Origin: Bradyrhizobium guangxiense
GTDB taxonomy: Bacteria > Pseudomonadota > Alphaproteobacteria > Rhizobiales > Xanthobacteraceae
NCBI RefSeq assembly: GCF_004114915.1
Contig: NZ_CP022219.1
Coordinates: forward strand, 1-64,000
Reading direction: 5' to 3'
DNA length: 64,000 nt
The notes under the pieces: model-generated
Told to the model about the DNA's origin: nothing
Seen by the model: the letters and a program-made list of their open reading frames with translations, nothing else
Databases searched by the model: none
Translations under genes and position numbers: made by a program
Shown: piece by piece, positions 6,947 to 15,875 of the stretch
How positions within the stretch are numbered: position 1 is the first letter of the stretch
Layout of the letters: every line of letters starts with the position of its first letter

Positions 6947-9700
6947 GTGAAGCACCTTTTCAACCTCGACGCAGCGCGTCCCTCGGAGGGGCAGGATTCC
7001 CGTTCTCCTGCCTATAGCCATGGCGATTCGTTGACCGCCAAGGGGCCCGGGCATGTCCCGGCAGGTGCGTTCGTTGTTCCCAATCCCGACCTGGTCTTTC
7101 ACGGCAATTTCAAGCGCGAGGGTATCGATCTCGTACTGTCCAAGGAGGGCGCGGAGTTCGTACTTCGTGATTATTTCAAGGGCGAGACGCGCGCTGCGAT
7201 TGCGTCGCCCGACGGCGCCCATCTTACCGGCGACATCGTCAGCGCGCTCACGGGCCAGGTGCAGGTTGCGCAGGCCGCGCCCGGCGCTGCCGCGGCTCAG
7301 GTCATCGGCCACGTCACCAAGCTCACCGGCACCGCGACGGTCATCCGTAACGGTGTCTCGGTCATCCTGAACAACGGCGACAACGTCGAGAAGGGCGACG
7401 TGGTCTCGACCGGCGCCGATTCGACGCTCGGCATCACCTTCATCGACGGCACTGTGTTCGGCCTGTCCTCCAACGCGCGGATGGTGCTGAACGAGATGGT
7501 CTACGATCCCAACGGGTCGAGCAATTCCTCGCTGCTGAGCCTCGTCGCCGGCACCATCACCTTCGTCGCCGGCGAGACCGCCAAGCACGGCGACATGAAG
7601 ATCGACACGCCGGTCGCCACCATGGGCATCCGCGGCACCGCCGTGCTCACCCAGATCAATTTCATCGTCCCCGCCGGCGGCGGCGATCCGCAACCGCAGG
7701 CGAGCTTCCAGGTTCTGGTCGAGCCGAACGGCACCACCGGCTCCTACATTCTGTTCGACAAGGTCACGCTGCTGCCGATCGCGACGGTCAACCAGGCCGG
7801 CCAGATGATCCAGATCAGCGGCGGCAACGTCTCGGTCTCCAATGCGCAGCTATCACCAGAGGTGCAGAAACTCATTGAGGACGTGTTCACACTGAAGTTC
7901 ACCGACAACAACACCAACACCAAGCTGACCACGAATTTCACGGACTCGATTGTTCCTGAAAGCATCGGGCCTCTGATGAAAACCGTGAGCGCCACAGTTC
8001 CGACTTTTTCTTTCACTGTCGCTTCCGACAAGTCGGTTGTTGAAAATCAGTCGGCTGACATCTTCTTCTTATTTAGCCCGACAAAAATAAGTGTAACCGC
8101 GGTTCACGACAAAGCCCATTTTTCAATCGCCGAGCAGGTGAAAATCGCCGACTCGAATCCGTCGGATGTTCTTACTCCGTACGTTTCAGGAAGCGCCGCT
8201 ATCTTATCGATAACAGGCCCGAATCTTCCAGATGGTATTGATCTGGCCAAACTGGTGTCCCTGGATGTCACGACGGGGGTCGTCAGCTACGATCCGGCCA
8301 AGTTTAAATTTCTGGGTGCGAACAAGCAGATCGTTATAACAATCGGATTCGATAGCAGGGCCGGAGCTGATCTTTTTCATGAGACCATCACCGTCACGAT
8401 CACCGGCACCAATGACGGGGCCTCGATCAGCGGCACGGCGGCCGGAGCGGTGAAGGAAGACGGTACTTTAGCCGCGAGCGGCACGCTGGCGGTCTCCGAC
8501 GTGGACAGCGGCGAGAACCACTTCCAGACCCCGGCCTCGTTGTCCGGGAGCTACGGCACCTTCACCTTCGATCCGCTCACCGGGGTGTGGACTTACACGC
8601 TCAACAATGCGGCGGCCAATGTTCAGGCGCTGGTGGGCGGTCAGATCGTCCATGACAAGCTGACGGTGACCTCGGCGGACGGTACGGCCTCGCAGCTGAT
8701 CGACGTCACGATCACCGGCACCAATGACGGGGCCTCGATCAGCGGCACGGCGGCCGGAGCGGTGAAGGAAGACGGTACGTTGACCGCGAACGGCACGCTG
8801 GCGGTCTCCGACGTGGACAGCGGCGAGAACCACTTCCAGACCCCGGCCTCGCTGTCCGGGAGCTACGGCACCTTCACCTTCGATCCGCTCACCGGGGTGT
8901 GGACTTACACGCTCAACAATGCGGCGGCCAATGTTCAGGCGCTGGTGGGCGGTCAGATCGTCCATGACAAGCTGACGGTGACCTCGGCGGACGGTACGGC
9001 CTCGCAGCTGATCGACGTCACGATCACCGGCACCAATGAGGGGGCCTCGATCAGCGGCACGGCGGCCGGAGCGGTGAAGGAAGACGGTACGTTGACCGCG
9101 AACGGCACGCTGGCGGTCTCCGACGTGGACAGCGGCGAGAACCACTTCCAGACCCCGGCCTCGTTGTCCGGGAGCTACGGCACCTTCACCTTCGATCCGC
9201 TCACCGGGGTGTGGACTTACACGCTCAACAATGCGGCGGCCAATGTTCAGGCGCTGGTGGGCGGTCAGATCGTCCATGACAAGCTGACGGTGACCTCGGC
9301 GGACGGTACGGCCTCGCAGCTGATCGACGTCACGATCACCGGCACCAATGACGGGGCCTCGATCAGCGGCACGGCGGCCGGAGCGGTGAAGGAAGACGGT
9401 ACGTTGGCCGCGAGCGGCACGCTGGCGGTCTCCGACGTGGACAGCGGCGAGAACCACTTCCAGACCCCGGCCTCGCTGTCCGGGAGCTACGGCACCTTCA
9501 CCTTCGATCCGCTCACCGGGGTGTGGACTTACACGCTCAACAATGCGGCGGCCAATGTTCAGGCGCTGGTGGGCGGTCAGATCGTCCATGACAAGCTGAC
9601 GGTGACCTCGGCGGACGGTACGGCCTCGCAGCTGATCGACGTCACGATCACCGGCACCAATGAGGGGCCTCGATCAGCGGCACGGCGGCCGGAGCGGTGA
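6947..9700 (+). CDS. N-terminal segment of the VCBS protein (FecR domain plus four repeats)
   Basis: As the sequence stands, translation from 6947 gives 917 residues: the N-terminal region, the FecR-like domain, a linker and the first four VCBS units. It then ends 12 residues after the first frameshift in GPRSAARRPER. The stop TGA at 9698-9700 overlaps a GTG at 9697, which opens the next frame. Confidence 0.6.
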   Translation: MKHLFNLDAARPSEGQDSRSPAYSHGDSLTAKGPGHVPAGAFVVPNPDLVFHGNFKREGIDLVLSKEGAEFVLRDYFKGETRAAIASPDGAHLTGDIVSALTGQVQVAQAAPGAAAAQVIGHVTKLTGTATVIRNGVSVILNNGDNVEKGDVVSTGADSTLGITFIDGTVFGLSSNARMVLNEMVYDPNGSSNSSLLSLVAGTITFVAGETAKHGDMKIDTPVATMGIRGTAVLTQINFIVPAGGGDPQPQASFQVLVEPNGTTGSYILFDKVTLLPIATVNQAGQMIQISGGNVSVSNAQLSPEVQKLIEDVFTLKFTDNNTNTKLTTNFTDSIVPESIGPLMKTVSATVPTFSFTVASDKSVVENQSADIFFLFSPTKISVTAVHDKAHFSIAEQVKIADSNPSDVLTPYVSGSAAILSITGPNLPDGIDLAKLVSLDVTTGVVSYDPAKFKFLGANKQIVITIGFDSRAGADLFHETITVTITGTNDGASISGTAAGAVKEDGTLAASGTLAVSDVDSGENHFQTPASLSGSYGTFTFDPLTGVWTYTLNNAAANVQALVGGQIVHDKLTVTSADGTASQLIDVTITGTNDGASISGTAAGAVKEDGTLTANGTLAVSDVDSGENHFQTPASLSGSYGTFTFDPLTGVWTYTLNNAAANVQALVGGQIVHDKLTVTSADGTASQLIDVTITGTNEGASISGTAAGAVKEDGTLTANGTLAVSDVDSGENHFQTPASLSGSYGTFTFDPLTGVWTYTLNNAAANVQALVGGQIVHDKLTVTSADGTASQLIDVTITGTNDGASISGTAAGAVKEDGTLAASGTLAVSDVDSGENHFQTPASLSGSYGTFTFDPLTGVWTYTLNNAAANVQALVGGQIVHDKLTVTSADGTASQLIDVTITGTNEGPRSAARRPER

Positions 9701-10011
9701 AGGAAGACGGTACGTTGACCGCGAACGGCACGCTGGCGGTCTCCGACGTGGACAGCGGCGAGAACCACTTCCAGACCCCGGCCTCGTTGTCCGGGAGCTA
9801 CGGCACCTTCACCTTCGATCCGCTCACCGGGGTGTGGACTTACACGCTCAACAATGCGGCGGCCAATGTTCAGGCGCTGGTGGGCGGTCAGATCGTCCAT
9901 GACAAGCTGACGGTGACCTCGGCGGACGGTACGGCCTCGCAGCTGATCGACGTCACGATCACCGGCACCAATGAGGGGCCTCGATCAGCGGCACGGCGGC
10001 CGGAGCGGTGA
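9697..10011 (+). CDS. VCBS protein, single-repeat segment in the second frame
   Basis: This frame of 104 residues starts at the GTG overlapping the previous stop (GTGA) and covers one VCBS unit before the second frameshift. It is a piece of the broken gene rather than an independent one, unless translational coupling at GTGA is used. GGAG lies just upstream of the GTG. Confidence 0.35.
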   Translation: MKEDGTLTANGTLAVSDVDSGENHFQTPASLSGSYGTFTFDPLTGVWTYTLNNAAANVQALVGGQIVHDKLTVTSADGTASQLIDVTITGTNEGPRSAARRPER

Positions 10012-11258
10012 AGGAAGACGGTACGTTGGCCGCGAGCGGCACGCTGGCGGTCTCCGACGTGGACAGCGGCGAGAACCACTTCCAGACCCCGGCCTCGTTG
10101 TCCGGGAGCTACGGCACCTTCACCTTCGATCCGCTCACCGGGGTGTGGACTTACACGCTCAACAATGCGGCGGCCAACGTTCAGGCGCTGGTGGGCGGTC
10201 AGATCGTCCATGACAAGCTGACGGTGACCTCGGCGGACGGTACGGCCTCGCAGCTGATCGACGTCACGATCACCGGCACCAATGACGGGGCCTCGATCAG
10301 CGGCACGGCGGCCGGAGCGGTGAAGGAAGACGGTACGTTAGCCGCGAGCGGCACGCTGGCGGTCTCCGACGTGGACAGCGGCGAGAACCACTTCCAGACC
10401 CCGGCCTCGTTGTCCGGGAGCTACGGCACCTTCACCTTCGATCCGCTCACCGGGGTGTGGACTTACACGCTCAACAATGCGGCGGCCAACGTTCAGGCGC
10501 TGGTGGGCGGTCAGATCGTCCATGACAAGCTGACGGTGACCTCGGCGGACGGTACGGCCTCGCAGCTGATCGACGTCACGATCACCGGCACCAATGACGG
10601 GGCCTCGATCAGCGGCACGGCGGCCGGAGCGGTGAAGGAAGACGGTACGTTGACCGCGAACGGCACGCTGGCGGTCTCCGACGTGGACAGCGGCGAGAAC
10701 CACTTCCAAACCCCGGCCTCGTTGTCCGGGAGCTACGGCACCTTCACCTTCGATCCGCTCACCGGGGTGTGGACTTACACGCTCAACAATGCGGCGGCCA
10801 ATGTTCAGGCGCTGGTGGGCGGTCAGATCGTCCATGACAAGCTGACGGTGACCTCGGCGGACGGTACGGCCTCGCAGCTGATCGACGTCACGATCACCGG
10901 CACCAATGACGGGGCCTCGATCAGCGGCACGGCGGCCGGAGCGGTGAAGGAAGACGGTACGTTGACCGCGAACGGCACGCTGGCGGTCTCCGACGTGGAC
11001 AGCGGCGAGAACCACTTCCAGACCCCGGCCTCGCTGTCCGGGAGCTACGGCACCTTCACCTTCGATCCGCTCACCGGGGTGTGGACTTACACGCTCAACA
11101 ATGCGGCGGCCAACGTTCAGGCGCTGGTGGGCGGTCAGATCGTCCATGACAAGCTGACGGTGACCTCGGCGGACGGTACGGCCTCGCAGCTGATCGACGT
11201 CACGATCACCGGCACCAATGAGGGGCCTCGATCAGCGGCACGGCGGCCGGAGCGGTGA
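10008..11258 (+). CDS. VCBS protein, four-repeat segment in the third frame
   Basis: This frame of 416 residues starts at a second GTGA overlap and runs through four VCBS units to the third frameshift. It has no domain other than the repeats. It should be read as part of the same locus. Confidence 0.4.
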   Translation: MKEDGTLAASGTLAVSDVDSGENHFQTPASLSGSYGTFTFDPLTGVWTYTLNNAAANVQALVGGQIVHDKLTVTSADGTASQLIDVTITGTNDGASISGTAAGAVKEDGTLAASGTLAVSDVDSGENHFQTPASLSGSYGTFTFDPLTGVWTYTLNNAAANVQALVGGQIVHDKLTVTSADGTASQLIDVTITGTNDGASISGTAAGAVKEDGTLTANGTLAVSDVDSGENHFQTPASLSGSYGTFTFDPLTGVWTYTLNNAAANVQALVGGQIVHDKLTVTSADGTASQLIDVTITGTNDGASISGTAAGAVKEDGTLTANGTLAVSDVDSGENHFQTPASLSGSYGTFTFDPLTGVWTYTLNNAAANVQALVGGQIVHDKLTVTSADGTASQLIDVTITGTNEGPRSAARRPER

Positions 11259-14200
11259 AGGAAGACGGTACGTTGACCGCGAACGGCACGCTGGCGGTCT
11301 CCGACGTGGACAGCGGCGAGAACCACTTCCAGACCCCGGCCTCGTTGTCCGGGAGCTACGGCACCTTCACCTTCGATCCGCTCACCGGGGTGTGGACTTA
11401 CACGCTCAACAATGCGGCGGCCAATGTTCAGGCGCTGGTGGGCGGTCAGATCGTCCATGACAAGCTGACGGTGACCTCGGCGGACGGTACGGCCTCGCAG
11501 CTGATCGACGTCACGATCACCGGCACCAATGAGGGGGCCTCGATCAGCGGCACGGCGGCCGGAGCGGTGAAGGAAGACGGTACGTTGGCCGCGAGCGGCA
11601 CGCTGGCGGTCTCCGACGTGGACAGCGGCGAGAACCACTTCCAGACCCCGGCCTCGTTGTCCGGGAGCTACGGCACCTTCACCTTCGATCCGCTCACCGG
11701 GGTGTGGACTTACACGCTCAACAATGCGGCGGCCAACGTTCAGGCGCTGGTGGGCGGTCAGATCGTCCATGACAAGCTGACGGTGACCTCGGCGGACGGT
11801 ACGGCCTCGCAGCTGATCGACGTCACGATCACCGGCACCAATGACGGGGCCTCGATCAGCGGCACGGCGGCCGGAGCGGTGAAGGAAGACGGTACGTTAG
11901 CCGCGAGCGGCACGCTGGCGGTCTCCGACGTGGACAGCGGCGAGAACCACTTCCAGACCCCGGCCTCGTTGTCCGGGAGCTACGGCACCTTCACCTTCGA
12001 TCCGCTCACCGGGGTGTGGACTTACACGCTCAACAATGCGGCGGCCAACGTTCAGGCGCTGGTGGGCGGTCAGATCGTCCATGACAAGCTGACGGTGACC
12101 TCGGCGGACGGTACGGCCTCGCAGCTGATCGACGTCACGATCACCGGCACCAATGACGGGGCCTCGATCAGCGGCACGGCGGCCGGAGCGGTGAAGGAAG
12201 ACGGTACGTTGACCGCGAACGGCACGCTGGCGGTCTCCGACGTGGACAGCGGCGAGAACCACTTCCAAACCCCGGCCTCGTTGTCCGGGAGCTACGGCAC
12301 CTTCACCTTCGATCCGCTCACCGGGGTGTGGACTTACACGCTCAACAATGCGGCGGCCAATGTTCAGGCGCTGGTGGGCGGTCAGATCGTCCATGACAAG
12401 CTGACGGTGACCTCGGCGGACGGTACGGCCTCGCAGCTGATCGACGTCACGATCACCGGCACCAATGACGGGGCCTCGATCAGCGGCACGGCGGCCGGAG
12501 CGGTGAAGGAAGACGGTACGTTGACCGCGAACGGCACGCTGGCGGTCTCCGACGTGGACAGCGGCGAGAACCACTTCCAGACCCCGGCCTCGCTGTCCGG
12601 GAGCTACGGCACCTTCACCTTCGATCCGCTCACCGGGGTGTGGACTTACACGCTCAACAATGCGGCGGCCAATGTTCAGGCGCTGGTGGGCGGTCAGATC
12701 GTCCATGACAAGCTGACGGTGACCTCGGCGGACGGTACGGCCTCGCAGCTGATCGACGTCACGATCACCGGCACCAATGACAACAACTCGGCGCCCGTCG
12801 TCGCAAGCAGCGCAACAACTTTCGACACGGTTAAGAACCTTGCCGCCAACAATGGCCAAGTTGTCTGCTCGGACGGTCAGTTCTTTTTCGGAGACACAAA
12901 TCTACCGGTAAGTGACGCTGACAACAATCACGTCGGCATTATGATCACTGCTGTCGATAACGCGAACGGAGACTGGGAATACAAGCTTGCAGGCACGACC
13001 GTTTGGCTCAAAATCCCGACCACAGGTGATTTGCTCTTATCAGCTAACGACAGTGTTCGCTTTATAGGAGCAGCAAATGCACCAATCGAGCAGCTGACAT
13101 TTAAAGCCTGGGACGGAACAGATGGGCATGTCGCCGGCGATATCCTCTTTCCACCTCCCACAGCCTTTGGTGGCTCAACGGCTTATAGCCTGGGGACTTA
13201 TGTGGTTGGTGCAAAAAACAATGCACCGGCCGGTATTGCGGGTGATCCAATCAACCTCGGCCTAGTCGATCCGTCGTCAGATATGACGTACAAAGCTACT
13301 GTCATCATCAAGAACATTCCGAACGATTGGGTTGTAAACGAGGGAGAGCGAAATGCCGACGGAAGCTGGACGGTGCAAACGACCGCTCTTGATTCCATCA
13401 GCGTGACGACGCCTAGCTCTTTTTCAGGTGCTCTCCTGCTCGATGTGACCGCTTCTCTCGTATTTGCGGATGGCACCACGGCCACGGTACACCTGGGCGA
13501 TAATGTTGAGGCTTATACACCGAGCTCCCCGATATTTGCTTGGGCAGGCAATGATTATCTGACCGCTTCAAACGGAAACGACCTCATCGTTTTCGCTCAG
13601 CCTATCGGGCACGACATCCTCTATAGCTTCGACGTCTCGCATGATCAGATCGACCTCATCGGATACGCCGGGTTCACCAGCTTTTCCGACGTCGAGTCTC
13701 ACCTAACAGACGATGGCAAGGGTGATGCGGTGCTGACTTTGTCCGACGGGCAATCCATCCTTCTTCAAGGCACTCCCGCGGACACTCTCACGGACGCGAA
13801 TTTTGTGTTTGATCAAATGCCCGTGGTCAACAGTAACGGAACCCTCACGATCTACGACGGAGCATTGCTGCCTCTAACAGGCTACGTGCACAATTCCGGT
13901 ACGATTATGCTTCGCGCGATTGGCGCGGAAACAGATCTGCAGTTGACTGAATATGGTGCGACGCTCGACGGTGGCGGTAGCATCGTTTTGTCCGATAGCG
14001 ATCTCAACATCATTTCTGGCACGAGTTCAAACGTTACACTGGATAACAAGGACAACACAATCTCAGGTGCTGGTCAGTTAGGTAACGGCGAACTCAGCTT
14101 AACAAATGCCGGCACCATAGCTGCAACCGGAACTCATCAGTTGGTTATCGATACGGGATCCAACCTTGTACAGAATTCGGGAGTCTTGGAGGCATCGGGA

Positions 14201-14659
14201 AGCGGTGGGTTGACCATCATCAGCTCAGTTGAAAATTCAGGATTGCTCTGGGCGCACGGGGCCAAACTCACGGTTCAGGGAACGATTGCGGGTAACGGCA
14301 GCGCAGTCGTAGACGGCGGAGGTATTCTTGATTTGGAGGCCTCGTCCACTGCGAATGTGTCCTTTGGGTCAGAAACGGGGGGGACACTGGCACTTGGAGA
14401 TGTATTCCATTTCAATGGGGTGATTTCGGGATTCAAGGCCTCAGACGTAATCGAACTCGAAAACATAAATCCAAACGGGTCGACAATCAGCTATCTGGAA
14501 AATTCTGAGGGTACCGGCGGATTGCTCACCATCGCAAATGGATCGCAGGTTGCTCATCTTAGTTTTTCGGGTGACTACTCGGCGGACAACTTCGCTATTG
14601 TTTCAGATCAAGTGAACGCAACGTCTATCATTTACATACCCCGGGCGGACCTCATGTGA
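11255..14659 (+). CDS. VCBS protein, C-terminal segment (five repeats plus tail)
   Basis: This frame of 1,134 residues starts at the third GTGA overlap. It is in the same frame as the N-terminal segment because three one-base losses sum to a codon. It carries the last units of the array and the tail. The tail includes FDTVKNLAANNGQ, an RTX-like AGNDYLTASNGNDL, and glycine/serine/asparagine-rich beta-helix-like sequence ending SIIYIPRADLM. A type I secretion signal, if present, would lie in these last residues. Confidence 0.6.
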   Translation: MKEDGTLTANGTLAVSDVDSGENHFQTPASLSGSYGTFTFDPLTGVWTYTLNNAAANVQALVGGQIVHDKLTVTSADGTASQLIDVTITGTNEGASISGTAAGAVKEDGTLAASGTLAVSDVDSGENHFQTPASLSGSYGTFTFDPLTGVWTYTLNNAAANVQALVGGQIVHDKLTVTSADGTASQLIDVTITGTNDGASISGTAAGAVKEDGTLAASGTLAVSDVDSGENHFQTPASLSGSYGTFTFDPLTGVWTYTLNNAAANVQALVGGQIVHDKLTVTSADGTASQLIDVTITGTNDGASISGTAAGAVKEDGTLTANGTLAVSDVDSGENHFQTPASLSGSYGTFTFDPLTGVWTYTLNNAAANVQALVGGQIVHDKLTVTSADGTASQLIDVTITGTNDGASISGTAAGAVKEDGTLTANGTLAVSDVDSGENHFQTPASLSGSYGTFTFDPLTGVWTYTLNNAAANVQALVGGQIVHDKLTVTSADGTASQLIDVTITGTNDNNSAPVVASSATTFDTVKNLAANNGQVVCSDGQFFFGDTNLPVSDADNNHVGIMITAVDNANGDWEYKLAGTTVWLKIPTTGDLLLSANDSVRFIGAANAPIEQLTFKAWDGTDGHVAGDILFPPPTAFGGSTAYSLGTYVVGAKNNAPAGIAGDPINLGLVDPSSDMTYKATVIIKNIPNDWVVNEGERNADGSWTVQTTALDSISVTTPSSFSGALLLDVTASLVFADGTTATVHLGDNVEAYTPSSPIFAWAGNDYLTASNGNDLIVFAQPIGHDILYSFDVSHDQIDLIGYAGFTSFSDVESHLTDDGKGDAVLTLSDGQSILLQGTPADTLTDANFVFDQMPVVNSNGTLTIYDGALLPLTGYVHNSGTIMLRAIGAETDLQLTEYGATLDGGGSIVLSDSDLNIISGTSSNVTLDNKDNTISGAGQLGNGELSLTNAGTIAATGTHQLVIDTGSNLVQNSGVLEASGSGGLTIISSVENSGLLWAHGAKLTVQGTIAGNGSAVVDGGGILDLEASSTANVSFGSETGGTLALGDVFHFNGVISGFKASDVIELENINPNGSTISYLENSEGTGGLLTIANGSQVAHLSFSGDYSADNFAIVSDQVNATSIIYIPRADLM

Positions 14660-14712
14660 TGATGTCAGTTTAAAAAATGGCGGCAGATTGCCGCTTATGT
14701 GTGGGGACAGCT

Positions 14713-14964
14713 ATGAGCAGCTATCACTCGCTATCATTGGAAGAACTGTTGATCCATTACCACGAAATATGCAGCATCCTTCTAGATAGGACAGGCCTAG
14801 AATCTCGCCTGGTGAAACGGCGCGCGCCTTATCCAATGATCAAACCCCGGTTCCAAAATCCTGAAAGTCCTTTTCAGACCTGGAGCGGGCGCGGGCGACA
14901 GCCGCGCTGGATGATGGAATTACTCGCTCAGGGCAAGTCTCTTGAGGATCTCAAGATCCATTAG
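14713..14964 (+). CDS. H-NS-family nucleoid-associated protein, 83 aa
   Basis: The C-terminal half reads KPRFQNPESPFQTWSGRGRQ, then PRWMMELLAQGKSLEDLKI. This is the H-NS C-terminal DNA-binding domain with the core WSGRGRQPRW. The N-terminal 35 residues (SLSLEELLIHYHEICSILLD) are a short helix likely used for dimerisation. The protein is shorter than the 100-130 residues usual for this family in rhizobia. The ATG at 14713 is preceded by GGGGAC; an upstream frame from 14677 adds 12 residues and is less likely. It follows the VCBS gene by 53 bp and could silence that AT-richer locus, which is inference. Confidence 0.8.
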   Translation: MSSYHSLSLEELLIHYHEICSILLDRTGLESRLVKRRAPYPMIKPRFQNPESPFQTWSGRGRQPRWMMELLAQGKSLEDLKIH

Positions 14965-15270
14965 GGGAAAGTGTTCGGCTGCTCGCCGACGTGCCTAGTG
15001 CCTAGTCGTGCATCCTGCGTCGCTTCCATTTTTTAGCTTCTCTCTTGGACTATTCCGCGCAGCCAGGCTGCGCTGGTAAGTGCGTGGCTGCTCCCATCTC
15101 ATCAATTAGGCTCCGGACTGACGCAGTCGCCTTCTGAACGCCGTCGGTGCGTTCGCAAACGGCTCAGCCGATGCGGTTAAATGAAGGGGCAGCCCCTGGC
15201 CGAGTTCTTCCATAGCAGCGCATACCGCGAATGCGGCCGATTCGTTCAAAAGCCGACGAACGGGGGCTGG
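14965..15270. other. intergenic, nothing recognised
   Basis: A short direct repeat (TGCCTAG twice, near 14990-15005) is the only structure seen. No gene is supported between the H-NS-like gene and the ParB-like remnant. Confidence 0.4.
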
Positions 15271-15625
15271 TCAGGCTGCATTTGCCTCCGACTCGGTGAT
15301 GCGCTGGAGTTCGAATAACAGCTCCTGAAAATGTTTGGCGAGATAGCCAACTACTTCGCCGTTATGCAGCAGCTTCGAGAGTAGCCACAGCCAGTACCAG
15401 GTCGAGAAGATCGGCGCCGTAGGTCTGCTCAGCTACCTTGAATTCACGAGCGAGCGAGGCCGATTCCCGCTTCATCCGCGCGAGCTGCTCATCCGACAGG
15501 CCGGTGGTCGCGCGTGGCGTGGCCCGGACAGCTTTCGAGGGCGGCGCAACCAGCAAGCGCACATAAAAGGACCGCGCGGCGAGCAGCTTTGCGCTGATCT
15601 GGAATTCGGACGACGTCCTTAGTGA
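15271..15625 (-). pseudogene. C-terminal remnant of a ParB/RepB-like partition protein, frameshifted
   Basis: Reading leftward from about 15,620, one frame encodes FQISAKLLAARSFYVRLLVA and continues through LSDEQLARMKRESASLAREF to DLLDLVLAV. Translation then shifts frame near 15,380 and continues as LLSKLLHNGEVVGYLAKHFQ and ELLFELQRITESEANAA to a stop at 15271-15273. Together they match the C-terminal region of the ParB-like nuclease/partition proteins common on rhizobial plasmids and islands. The N-terminal ParB nuclease domain and HTH are absent. One frameshift plus the missing N-terminus mark it as a relic, and it suggests that this part of the window once belonged to a mobile or plasmid-derived segment. 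Confidence 0.7.
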
Positions 15626-15875
15626 GTTTGCAGTTGTCGGCGCAGGCTCGTACTACTCGATCGACGGCCCTCGGAAGTGCGGAACGCCTTAAGCGGGACT
15701 GTCGAGTTATTGTCGGGGATTCTCCAGAATTGCGCAAACACAGGTGTTTAGGAAACGTTAGCATGGCCCCATGGGGGAGCATCCTCGTGATCCCAATGCG
15801 TTCGAATTAATCTTGTCGCGGGACCCGGAACAGATAATCTAGGTGTAACCAACTAGGTTCTGGCGGGGCGAGCCC

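Larger units (their letters stand above)
8411..12775 (+). repeat. 14 tandem VCBS-coding repeats, 312 bp each
   Basis: Unit boundaries at the AAT codon of TGTNDG/TGTNEG fall at 8411, 8723, 9035, 9347, 9659, 9970, 10281, 10593, 10905, 11217, 11528, 11840, 12152 and 12464, and the array ends at 12775. Eleven units are 312 bp and three are 311 bp. Units differ mainly by TLAASG versus TLTANG, by NDG versus NEG, and by a few silent changes. The near identity shows recent homogenisation or expansion. Confidence 0.97.
6947..14659 (+). pseudogene. giant FecR-domain/VCBS-repeat surface or secreted protein, frameshifted
   Basis: Read with three single bases restored, this is one frame of about 2,571 residues. 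Residues about 115-230 form a FecR-like domain (GHVTKLTGTATVIRNG, then DVVSTGADSTLGITF, then TPVATMGIRGTAV). After a linker come 14 VCBS repeats of 104 residues, then a 630-residue tail with cadherin-like, RTX-like (AGNDYLTASNGNDL) and beta-helix-like segments. Such proteins are usually exported by type I secretion and act in adhesion or biofilm. No type I exporter is in the window. Three copies of the junction (9664-9667, 9975-9978, 11222-11225) have GAGGGG where intact copies have GAGGGGG, shifting the frame each time. The third shift returns to the original frame. The GTG start lacks a clear ribosome binding site. Confidence 0.82.

Noticed and set aside
8411..12775. Tandem repeats as a CRISPR array
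   Set aside because: The units are 312 bp, contiguous and protein-coding, with no spacers.
8468..12859. Long minus-strand frames opposite the VCBS array (up to 373 codons)
   Set aside because: They repeat every 312 bp because the coding strand repeats, carry Arg/Gly-rich sequence with no domain, and have no own start signals.
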